Source: Acidobacteriota bacterium (lineage in GTDB: Bacteria; Acidobacteriota; Blastocatellia; Pyrinomonadales; Pyrinomonadaceae). From it: a stretch of DNA of 5,370 nucleotides. Numbering within the stretch: the stretch's first letter is position 1; every line of letters starts with the position of its first letter. This document shows positions 1 to 5,370 of the stretch, piece after piece. The notes beneath the pieces were generated by a model. The model was given only the letters and a program-made list of their open reading frames with translations, did no database searches and was not told the origin of the DNA. The position numbers were made by a program, and so were the translations under genes. The stretch is taken from contig QHXH01000383.1 of NCBI GenBank assembly GCA_003222855.1, forward strand, positions 1-5,370, written 5' to 3'.

Positions 1-27
1 GGTTTGTTAGTATAGCCTTAGCTTGAT

Positions 28-48
28 CAAGGAGCGCTTTACTCCTTG
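28..48. repeat. Short inverted repeat, 7-bp stem
   Basis: CAAGGAG (28-34) pairs perfectly with CTCCTTG (42-48) across a 7-base loop. The loop contains the TAA that closes the minus-strand frame. Neither side carries a T tract, so it is not a standard intrinsic terminator; it could be a weak one, or chance. Confidence 0.35.
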
Positions 49-146
49 GTTCCGCCACTCTCGGTGACACGGATGTTCACATCACCGAACCGCAGTTCCC
101 CGCGCTTGGATCTGACGTTGCCAATCAGGACGAGCAGCCTTTCCAA
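39..146 (-). CDS. Possible small ORF or gene remnant, minus strand
   Basis: On the minus strand the frame ending in TAA at 41-39 is open back to a TGA at 188-186, about 48 codons. The only usable start I see is a TTG at 146-144, giving 35 residues that begin with a short hydrophobic stretch (ERLLVLIGNV) and end with a polar tail (FGDVNIRVTESGGTKE). Third codon positions are rich in G/C (roughly 22 of 30), which favours real or formerly real coding. The lack of an ATG and the short length suggest a decayed 3' end of a gene or a small unknown protein. The opposite strand is also open over 27-152 but has no start and weaker codon bias. I do not recognise the product. Confidence 0.18.
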   Translation of the reverse strand: MERLLVLIGNVRSKRGELRFGDVNIRVTESGGTKE

Positions 147-354
147 AATTGAAAAGGTAAACAGAAATAGCTGAACACTTATCGATCACACGCTCGATCT
201 CTCAATGAACGAACGTTGCTCCAGCATCCCTTCAAGTACCCTCAGCGATGATCGTACTGCAACAGCCTAGTAAAGGACGTCATTGACAGATCGATCAGTT
301 CGTTAGCTGCCGATTAGCGATGCATCCATTCTCATCTTTCGGACAAAAACTATC

Positions 355-1536
355 GTGAAATCAATCACTCAAAAGACACACGAGTCCAGCGTTACCGTAC
401 CGCGCGAAGTTACCCGTCCCACCCGGGCCGCCGAACGAAGCAGCAGGGCGGGTCACTGGGTCGAAAGTCTGCGCAACTCTGACGTCAACCGTTTGTGGGC
501 CGAGCTTCATCGCATCGTGAGCAACCACCCATTGGTGCGAGCCTCGCGCAGTGCGGGGCTGTTGATCGAAGAAGGAGCGACGAGCGCGTACACTGATCTA
601 ACTCAGGAACTTTTTGTGCAGCTCCTCACGAAGTCACGTTTCCAGCATTACCTCGATACCGCGATGACCGACGCTGAGATCGAATGCGAGATCGGCCAAA
701 TCGAGCTAACGAATCTGTTAACCGCGGAATTAAGAAAGCGCCATCCCGAAAGCTATCGATTAGCGCGACGCATCTCAACGCTGATTCAGTCGAGTGCCAA
801 CTTCCGACGCTTTGACAGTATTGGAAGCACTGAAGAGCAACATCGTCGCCTGGCTGATCGAGTTTATGGCTTGAGCGAATGGCCCGACAACAAATCCGGC
901 CGCGGCTCGCACGAAATGGAGCAGCGGGCGCACATGATTCCGGTGCGCCAGCGCGACACGCGCATGGTTGGTTGCACGGGTGACGCACAGATCGTAATTA
1001 GCAATTCTGATCTTGAGGATCTAATCGTGAGCGTGCTCGAAGCGATCGACGGGCCCGCTGACGTCCGCACCTTACGCAGTCTGGTGATGTCGCGTCTGCC
1101 GGTAATGGATATCTATCTGGTTCCTCTCGGCGGTGACGATCCGGACTCTGATGGCCCACATTACGATCCGGCGGATCTTCGAGAGAACCCGGAAGAAAGT
1201 CTGCTTCGTCATGAATCTCAGCAGGAAGCCGCAGGCTCAGTCGATAAGTTTCTGACGAACCTGCGCGGCAACGTACGGGGCAAGATCAAGCAATACAACC
1301 GCATGCTGGGCGTTCTGTGGCACTGTTATTTGAGCACCGATCACGCGACACAATTGGAAGTTGCTGCCACATTAGGTGTTTCTGATTCTTTGGTATCTGA
1401 CTATCGGCGCCGCATTGAAGAGGAACTGCGCGCCCTGTCGTTTACCGAAGTTGAGGAAGCGCGCATGTTTGAGTTGGCCCTGCGTGAGCGCGTCCGCACG
1501 ATGGTCGCAAGCGAAAGCCTGGGAATGCCGGCTTAA
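355..1536 (+). CDS. Sigma-factor-like / HTH transcriptional regulator
   Basis: This 393-residue soluble protein most likely controls the downstream polysaccharide genes. Residues 1-35 are basic and rich in Ser, Thr and Arg, probably disordered. Residues 79-145 resemble sigma-70 region 2: YTDLTQELFVQLL matches the usual ECF pattern of an acidic helix followed by QE-x-F. Residues 175-295 form a long linker that includes a very acidic patch (GGDDPDSD, 259-266). Residues 320-362 look like sigma region 4, with the helix-turn-helix EVAATLGVSDSLVSDYRRR (335-353). The separation of the two parts and the overall size are much larger than a standard ECF sigma factor of about 200 residues. The GTG start is chosen because no other in-frame ATG or GTG lies between the upstream stop at 304 and codon 1; the ribosome site is weak (CGGA near 340). 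Seen: HTH and helical pattern. Inferred: sigma activity. It could equally be a DNA-binding regulator that does not bind polymerase. Confidence 0.7.
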   Translation: MKSITQKTHESSVTVPREVTRPTRAAERSSRAGHWVESLRNSDVNRLWAELHRIVSNHPLVRASRSAGLLIEEGATSAYTDLTQELFVQLLTKSRFQHYLDTAMTDAEIECEIGQIELTNLLTAELRKRHPESYRLARRISTLIQSSANFRRFDSIGSTEEQHRRLADRVYGLSEWPDNKSGRGSHEMEQRAHMIPVRQRDTRMVGCTGDAQIVISNSDLEDLIVSVLEAIDGPADVRTLRSLVMSRLPVMDIYLVPLGGDDPDSDGPHYDPADLRENPEESLLRHESQQEAAGSVDKFLTNLRGNVRGKIKQYNRMLGVLWHCYLSTDHATQLEVAATLGVSDSLVSDYRRRIEEELRALSFTEVEEARMFELALRERVRTMVASESLGMPA

Positions 1537-1570
1537 GTCCTTCGCCTTCCTGAGCGATATCGACATTAAT

Positions 1571-1604
1571 AGAAGCGCGGGGCCCGCCTGCGCTTCTTTG
1601 TTTT
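1571..1604 (+). terminator. Intrinsic terminator after the regulator gene
   Basis: AGAAGCGC (1571-1578) pairs perfectly with GCGCTTCT (1590-1597). The 11-base interior is GC-rich and can add G-C pairs, and TTGTTTT follows at once (1598-1604). It starts 34 bases after the regulator stop. The T tract ends only 9 bases before the next start codon (1614), so no promoter fits in between. Transcription of the next gene must pass through this hairpin or start upstream of it, so it may act as an attenuator rather than a plain end point. Confidence 0.75.
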
Positions 1605-1613
1605 AGAGAGCGA

Positions 1614-1883
1614 GTGCCACAGATGATCAGGAGTCATCAAAAGCAGGATTACGAGACGGTCTCACGCTCGCGAAAACCACGAGCAACTGAATTTTCTGCC
1701 GTCCAGAATCGCTTCGCGTCAAAATCCCTGGCGTCGGAGAGAGCCGCGGTAATCCAAGGTGAACAGGCGATCGGTCCTGATCCCCTAGATGCAGCTACCT
1801 TCCTCAAGCCCGGCCACGTGTTTTCGTATGCAGCACTCTTTGTCTTTACGATTGTTCTGTATGCGCGGCCGGCCGAGTACTAG
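1614..1883 (+). CDS. 5' fragment of polymerase/ligase (to amber stop)
   Basis: This open piece of 89 residues starts at GTG 1614, with GAGAG just 3 bases upstream; ATG 1623 is an alternative start at 12-base spacing, so the true start is uncertain. Residues 1-66 are hydrophilic with a basic stretch (RSRKPR, 18-23), as expected of a cytoplasmic N-terminus. Residues 69-84 form the first membrane segment, ending in ARPAEY just before the TAG. If translated alone it would be a single-pass peptide with no catalytic part. It is best read as the first part of the broken gene rather than an independent small protein. Confidence 0.45.
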   Translation: MPQMIRSHQKQDYETVSRSRKPRATEFSAVQNRFASKSLASERAAVIQGEQAIGPDPLDAATFLKPGHVFSYAALFVFTIVLYARPAEY

Positions 1884-1904
1884 CCCTCCCCAATCACGAA
1901 TTCG

Positions 1905-2099
1905 TTGGCTTTAATCGTTGGAATAGTAACTCTGGCTTGCTTCATCGCCACACAAATATCCCTGGAAGGAAAATTGACCGCGCGTCCCTCGGAAGTCAAC
2001 CTCGTGCTGTTGTTTATGCTCACGGCACTACTGTCGATTCCGTTGGCGATCGATCCGGCCGCTGCCTGGCATGAATTTAGCGGTGCATTCATTCGCTGA
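1905..2099 (+). CDS. Middle fragment of polymerase/ligase
   Basis: This stretch is in the same frame as the 5' piece and open from the codon after the TAG (1884) to the TGA at 2097-2099. Its only early start is TTG 1905, with no clear ribosome site, so independent translation is doubtful. It carries two membrane segments: SLALIVGIVTLACFIATQ (the second of the full protein) and VNLVLLFMLTALLSIPLAI (the third). These are followed by IDPAAAWHEFSGAFIR, a loop typical of Wzy/WaaL-family N-terminal halves. The continuity of hydrophobic pattern across the stop is the main evidence that this was one gene. Confidence 0.35.
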   Translation: MALIVGIVTLACFIATQISLEGKLTARPSEVNLVLLFMLTALLSIPLAIDPAAAWHEFSGAFIR

Positions 2100-2991
2100 C
2101 GTGGTGCGTACGCCTTTCAGATTGAAGTCACTGGTGCTGATGACAATCGTTGTGAGCATCTGGTTGAGCATCGGAGCGCTGAACGACTATCGGCTGGGCT
2201 TGACGACGGTTGAAGGATACCGCGTCAGCGGCCGGGGCGACGGCATCTTCGGTAACCCGAACGACATGGCCCTCCATTTGGTGACTGTCATCCCGCTTAC
2301 GATCGCGCTCTTCTTTGTGACGCGGCGATTCATTTCGCGAATTGTTTACGTCGTCAGTGCGCTGGTGATGATCTCGGCCGTCATTCTTACATTTTCGCGT
2401 GGAGGATTCCTCGGTCTGTTGGTTGCCTCCGCCTTTCTCGCTTATAAGTTGGGTTATCGCCGACGTCTAACGATCGCAGTGGCGGGTGTAGTCGTGCTGC
2501 TAACCCTCCTGGCTCTCGCTCCCGGTAACTATCCCGTGAGACTTGCTTCGATCTTCGTTCCCAGTCTCGATCCGGTTGGCTCCGCGGGAATGCGTCGTGA
2601 AATTCTGCTCCGCTCAATTCTGACCGCGATTCGACATCCGTTGCTTGGCATAGGAATGGGTAACTTTCACATCGTCTCAATTCACGAACTCGTAACTCAC
2701 AACGCTTACACCCAAGTTGCCTCCGAGCTGGGAATCGCGGCTCTTGTGATTTACACGATGTTCATGGTCACGCCGTTGCGGAAGCTGGGCCAGATTGTAA
2801 GCGCAACGCGCGTGGCCGGACGCAAGTCGAACTATTACTACCTTGCGATTGGTTTACAGGCATCGCTGCTCGGCTACATGGTTTCGAGTTTCTTCGCATC
2901 AGTCGCGTATCTCTGGTACGTGTACTACCTCGTTGCCTATGCGGTCTGTTTACGCCGGATGTACGAGTCTGAAACTGAGAGTCTGTGGTGA
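2071..2991 (+). CDS. 3' fragment of polymerase/ligase, Wzy_C domain
   Basis: The frame is open for 306 residues from ATG 2071, but its first nine residues (MNLAVHSFA) are an out-of-frame reading of the middle fragment. Genuine family sequence starts at DVVRTPF (residues 10-16). The O-antigen ligase domain is otherwise present: membrane segments near 19-35, 65-83, 90-107, 112-126, 133-149, 219-236 and 258-292; the signature FSRGG at 108-112; a large periplasmic loop at about 150-215 with RHPLLGIGMGNF (188-199) and THN (209-211), the region that holds catalytic or substrate-binding Arg and His residues in characterised ligases. A start at 2071 has no visible ribosome site and overlaps the middle piece by 29 bases. 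An automatic annotation would probably call this alone as an O-antigen ligase; the missing N-terminal helices argue against function. Confidence 0.6.
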   Translation: MNLAVHSFADVVRTPFRLKSLVLMTIVVSIWLSIGALNDYRLGLTTVEGYRVSGRGDGIFGNPNDMALHLVTVIPLTIALFFVTRRFISRIVYVVSALVMISAVILTFSRGGFLGLLVASAFLAYKLGYRRRLTIAVAGVVVLLTLLALAPGNYPVRLASIFVPSLDPVGSAGMRREILLRSILTAIRHPLLGIGMGNFHIVSIHELVTHNAYTQVASELGIAALVIYTMFMVTPLRKLGQIVSATRVAGRKSNYYYLAIGLQASLLGYMVSSFFASVAYLWYVYYLVAYAVCLRRMYESETESLW

Positions 2992-3074
2992 TCAAAAAGC
3001 GACACCGCCAAGTTGAGCGCACCACAGATGACCCTCCCATCGGCGAATCCGCACATTACCCGGCAATCGCATGA
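2988..3074 (+). CDS. Possible 28-residue linker ORF or detached C-terminal tail
   Basis: This small frame starts at GTG 2988 (GTG 2985 also possible), shares GTGA with the polymerase stop, and ends at TGA 3072-3074, sharing ATGA with the GT2 start. GAGAG lies 6 bases upstream of GTG 2988, an acceptable ribosome site. The GT2 gene has no visible ribosome site of its own, so translational coupling through this frame is plausible. The peptide is charged and hydrophilic: IKKRHRQVERTTDDPP. Alternatively it was the cytoplasmic tail of the polymerase/ligase, shifted out of frame by a third lesion. It could also be chance; the tightness of both overlaps is the only reason to list it. Confidence 0.2.
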   Translation: MIKKRHRQVERTTDDPPIGESAHYPAIA

Positions 3075-4261
3075 ACATAAGAGTAGCAGCCGAGATCATT
3101 TTTTGGTTCAGCGCCGCCGCGCTGTTCTACACGTACGGGGGCTATCCGCTGCTGATCGCTTTGGTCAGCATGCTGCGACCGCGCAGAGTACAGCGAGCCA
3201 ACTATGCGCCCGCAGTGACGATGATCATCACCGCCTACAACGAAGAACACGCGCTGGCTGCGAAACTTGAAAACACTCTGGCGCTGGATTATCCGCGCGA
3301 ACTGTTGGAAGTTATGGTCGCCTCAGATTGTTCGACGGATCGCACCGACGAAATTGCTCGAGCCTTCGCAAAAAACGGCGTGCTTCTTCACCGGCAAACG
3401 CAGCGCCTCGGTAAGACAGCCGCGCAGAATGCGGCCGTCGCGAAAGCGCATGGCGACATCATCCTGTTTTCCGACGCCACGAGCCTTTATGCGCCGGACG
3501 TTTTGCAGAAGATGCTGCCGAACTTTGCCGATGAGTCCGTTGGTTGCGTCGGCGGCCGCCTGGTTTACGTCGATCCTGGCGATACCCACGTAGGCCGCGG
3601 GGCAAAGTCTTATTGGAATTACGAAACGTTTCTGAAGCGGCATAAGAGTCGCGCGTGCTCTCTCATCGGCGTGTCAGGATGCTTGTACGCAGTCCGGCGC
3701 GCAGCCTATGTTCCGCTTTATCACGACGCGTGCAGCGATTTCATCATTGCAACGAAGATGATCGAGCAGGGCTTACGCACCATCTACGAGCCGGACGCAG
3801 TTTGCACGGAAGAAACAAATCGGCAGCACGACAATGAATTGCGAATGCGTGTGCGTATCATCGCGCAAACATTTACGGATCTTTGGCGGCACCGCGCCAT
3901 GCTAAATCCGCTTCGCAGCGGCTTGTACGGTATCCAACTTCTCTCACACAAAGTTATGCGGTACTTCGTGCCGCTCTTTCTCATTGCGCTGTTTGCGGCC
4001 GCGGCCGTGCTGTCCGGCGTATCGGTCCCTTATCGAATGTTGTTTGTCGCGCAATCAATCGGATATGTGGGTGGCGCCATGTCCTGGCTGCTGGAAAATC
4101 TTGGCGTTCGCAGCCGTCTGCTGGCGCTGCCACATTATTTTGTGCTGGCGAACGTAGCTTCGCTAATCGCGATGTTTAAGTTCCTGCGAGGCGAAAGGTA
4201 CGCACGTTGGGAGCCGATTAGGGACAGCAGTGTTAGAAGCCCGAGTGTAAACGAAGGCTAG
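3071..4261 (+). CDS. Membrane-bound family 2 glycosyltransferase
   Basis: This intact 396-residue enzyme should transfer a sugar from a nucleotide-sugar donor during assembly of a surface polysaccharide, with its active site in the cytoplasm. Residues 9-35 form one N-terminal membrane segment. The GT-A fold spans about 47-250: nucleotide-binding start VTMIITAYNEE (49-59), SDCSTDRT (85-92, usually DGSTD), LGKTAAQN (113-120), metal-binding-type FSDATS (133-138), acceptor-region GVSGCLYAVRR (200-210), and SDFIIATKMIEQG (222-234) with Asp223 in the place of the usual ED catalytic base. Three membrane segments follow at about 299-317, 323-341 and 353-372, then ARWEPIR (378-384). This architecture resembles PgaC, IcaA and related processive or single-addition GT2 enzymes, but without a clear QxxRW box processivity is not supported. 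ATG 3071 is the only start after the in-frame stop at 3029. No ribosome site is visible. The sugar cannot be told from sequence. Confidence 0.9.
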   Translation: MNIRVAAEIIFWFSAAALFYTYGGYPLLIALVSMLRPRRVQRANYAPAVTMIITAYNEEHALAAKLENTLALDYPRELLEVMVASDCSTDRTDEIARAFAKNGVLLHRQTQRLGKTAAQNAAVAKAHGDIILFSDATSLYAPDVLQKMLPNFADESVGCVGGRLVYVDPGDTHVGRGAKSYWNYETFLKRHKSRACSLIGVSGCLYAVRRAAYVPLYHDACSDFIIATKMIEQGLRTIYEPDAVCTEETNRQHDNELRMRVRIIAQTFTDLWRHRAMLNPLRSGLYGIQLLSHKVMRYFVPLFLIALFAAAAVLSGVSVPYRMLFVAQSIGYVGGAMSWLLENLGVRSRLLALPHYFVLANVASLIAMFKFLRGERYARWEPIRDSSVRSPSVNEG

Positions 4262-4314
4262 TTTCCAAACTCGTGGGGCCCTCCCATACGGCGGGCTTCC
4301 GACGCGAATCTTCA
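4262..4314 (+). other. Short spacer between GT2 and GT4 genes
   Basis: This 53-base spacer contains GGGGCCC (a partial palindrome) but no stem followed by a T tract, and no convincing promoter or ribosome site ahead of ATG 4315. It fits an internal operon gap. Confidence 0.5.
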
Positions 4315-5370
4315 ATGAAGCCAAACGTCCTCTTTATCATCGACAGTTTCGAGCAGGGCGGCAGCGAGCGCCAGGCGCTACAGCTTCTGCGCCAATTGCA
4401 CTCGAGCGGCGAAGTGCGCGTGCATCTTGCGTGTTTGCAGGATCGCGGCTCACTGCGCGCTGAAGCAGAGGACCTTGGGATTGGAGAGATTCACGAGTAT
4501 CCGTTGACAAGTTTCTATGACTTGAATTTTGCGAAACAAATTCGCCGATTCACCAGCTATGTCAAAGAAAACGAAATCGATGTCGTTCACACGCACTGTT
4601 TTTACACGAATATCTTCGGCATGACGGGCGCCTATCTGGCGCGCGTACCGGCGCGGATAACTTCGAAGGGCGAAACTGATGGGTTTCGCACGCCGACGCA
4701 GAAGCGCGCCGAACGTACGTCGTTTCGTTTGGCCCACCGCGTCATTGCAAATTGTCTCGTGGTCCAGCATCAACTGATCCGCGAAGGCCTGAGCCCAAAA
4801 CGAATCATTCAACATTACAACGGTCTTGATTTAGATCGCTTGAAAGCGGCTGCCGGACTTTCTCGTGACGAAGCATTGAAGAGGTTCGCGTTGCCGCAGG
4901 GACGACGCTTCATTACGATCGTCGCGAACCTGCGTAATCCGGTAAAGGACCATCCGATGTTCCTGCGCGCCGCCGCGCGCGTGCGCGCTGCGGTTCCGGA
5001 TGCGGCATTCGTCGTCGCGGGCGAAGGCGAATTGATGCCGAGCCTGCGTGAACTCGCGGCGGCCCTCGAAATCGGCGACGATGTTCACTTCATCGGCCGT
5101 TGCGACGATGTCGCAAGCCTCTTGTTTGCGTCACACGTTGGTGTGCTCAGCTCAAAGGCGGAAGGATTCGCCAATGCTATTCTCGAGTACATGGCCGCGA
5201 GTCTTCCCGTGGTGGCCACCGATGTTGGTGGTGTGCGCGAAGCGATCGTTGAAGGCAAGACCGGCCACATCGTCCCGAGCGGCGACGATGAAGCAATGGC
5301 GGCGCGAATTATTCAGGTTCTAAAGGATGATGAGAATGCACGCCGCATGGGCGTGCGCGGCCAGGCAATC
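4315..5370 (+). CDS. Family 4 (GT-B) glycosyltransferase, 3' end cut off
   Basis: The frame is open for 352 codons from ATG 4315 to the window edge with no stop; family members usually run to 370-390 residues, so only the last part is missing. It is a soluble or membrane-associated cytoplasmic retaining glycosyltransferase. The N-terminal domain begins VLFIIDSFEQGGSERQ (5-20), the glycine-rich loop of GT4 enzymes, and has VVHTHCFYTNIFG (90-102). The linker carries YNGLDLDRL (168-176). The C-terminal domain shows VANLRNPVKDH (203-213) with the phosphate-binding Lys211, VAGEGEL (234-240), FIGRCDDV (259-266) and the EX7E motif with Glu283 and Glu291 (KAEGFANAILEYMAA), then PVVATDVGG (298-306). 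It lies 53 bases after the GT2 stop on the same strand, with no terminator between, so the two are probably co-transcribed. Donor and acceptor are unknown. Confidence 0.92.
   Translation, partial: MKPNVLFIIDSFEQGGSERQALQLLRQLHSSGEVRVHLACLQDRGSLRAEAEDLGIGEIHEYPLTSFYDLNFAKQIRRFTSYVKENEIDVVHTHCFYTNIFGMTGAYLARVPARITSKGETDGFRTPTQKRAERTSFRLAHRVIANCLVVQHQLIREGLSPKRIIQHYNGLDLDRLKAAAGLSRDEALKRFALPQGRRFITIVANLRNPVKDHPMFLRAAARVRAAVPDAAFVVAGEGELMPSLRELAAALEIGDDVHFIGRCDDVASLLFASHVGVLSSKAEGFANAILEYMAASLPVVATDVGGVREAIVEGKTGHIVPSGDDEAMAARIIQVLKDDENARRMGVRGQAI

Larger units (their letters stand above)
1..354. other. Leader region without a convincing gene
   Basis: No forward frame here has both a usable start and coding character. 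The frame of the following gene is closed by a TAG at 304-306. A perfect TTGACA hexamer occurs at 283-288, but no matching -10 box sits 16-18 bases downstream, so it is only a weak promoter hint. The 8-mer ATCGATCA occurs twice (181-188 and 290-297), and AACG-AA-CGTT at 208-217 is a short palindrome; both could be chance or regulator sites. The region is long enough to hold the promoter and leader of the regulator gene at 355. A minus-strand coding-like stretch is listed separately. Confidence 0.5.
1614..2991 (+). pseudogene. Disrupted O-antigen polymerase/ligase (Wzy/WaaL-like)
   Basis: Three pieces read together as one polytopic membrane protein of about 458 residues, a normal size for this family, which polymerises or ligates lipid-linked glycans on the outer side of the cytoplasmic membrane. 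The first two pieces share a frame and are separated only by a TAG at 1881-1883: ARPAEY, stop, then PSPITNSLALIVGI, consistent with a Tyr codon mutated to amber. The second piece stops at TGA 2097-2099 after EFSGAFIR, and the protein resumes one base on in another frame as DVVRTPFRLKSL. Family members normally have a membrane helix between those points, so a deletion whose length is 2 modulo 3 (roughly 26-29 bases) is the simplest explanation. Hallmarks remain in the 3' part: TFSRGGF, HPLLGIGMGNF and THNAYTQVASELG. Sequencing or assembly error is the main alternative. Confidence 0.8.

Noticed and set aside
283..311. Consensus TTGACA -35 box as a firm promoter for the regulator
   Set aside because: At 16-18 base spacing the downstream hexamers (for example GCTGCC at 306-311) do not resemble TATAAT, so it is kept only as a hint.
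626..988. 120-codon minus-strand frame
   Set aside because: Antisense to the regulator; its translation is Cys-, Arg- and Ser-rich without recognisable structure.
1881..1883. Programmed amber readthrough, or TAG recoding in this organism
   Set aside because: The GT2 gene ends in a TAG (4259-4261) as a normal stop, and the same broken gene has a second lesion; decay or sequence error is simpler.
2088..2102. Programmed +1 frameshift at CGC TGA C, like the prfB site
   Set aside because: TGA followed by C is a weak stop context, but the P-site codon CGC would have to re-pair with GCT, there is no Shine-Dalgarno-like element at the right distance, and a membrane helix is missing; a deletion explains more.
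3323..3643. 106-codon minus-strand frame and the 108-codon + frame at 3267-3593
   Set aside because: Both fall inside the GT2 catalytic domain; their translations show no domain-like pattern and are rich in Arg, Cys and Ser typical of shadow frames.
3996..4007. 12-bp perfect palindrome CGGCCGCGGCCG
   Set aside because: Lies within a coding run of alanines in a membrane segment of the GT2 gene; explained by GC-rich Ala codons.
4450..4815. 121-codon open frame on the minus strand
   Set aside because: Lies wholly inside the GT4 gene, whose motifs and length are convincing; it is the antisense shadow of GC-biased codons.

Overview
The window looks like the 5' part of a bacterial cell-surface polysaccharide (exopolysaccharide or O-antigen-type) gene cluster. 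All convincing genes lie on the + strand. GC content is moderate and there are several long intact reading frames. No rRNA, tRNA, CRISPR array or transposase was seen. The gene set and the style of the proteins (an unusual sigma-like regulator ahead of a polymerase/ligase and glycosyltransferases) remind me of Acidobacteriota such as Blastocatellia. That placement is a recollection-based inference, not something the sequence proves.

Layout: 1-354 has no convincing gene. It holds a short coding-looking stretch on the minus strand, a small inverted repeat and a weak promoter hint. 355-1536 encodes a 393-residue sigma-factor-like or helix-turn-helix regulator. A good intrinsic-terminator hairpin follows at 1571-1604. 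1614-2991 is a membrane protein of the Wzy/WaaL O-antigen polymerase/ligase family, broken by an in-frame TAG at 1881-1883 and by a frame change with apparent loss of a membrane segment around 2097. A tiny frame at 2988-3074 bridges to the next gene with overlaps at both ends. 3071-4261 encodes an intact membrane-bound GT2 glycosyltransferase. 4315 to the window end encodes a GT4 glycosyltransferase that runs off the edge.

How they would work together: the regulator would control the locus. The GT2 and GT4 enzymes would add sugars to a growing lipid-linked repeat unit on the cytoplasmic face of the membrane. The Wzy/WaaL-like protein would polymerise or ligate the exported units. As written that last protein cannot be made whole from this sequence, so either the locus has lost this step, another copy supplies it, or the sequence carries errors here. 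The decayed polymerase/ligase and the odd regulator are the most notable items. I do not see an obviously new multi-gene system.
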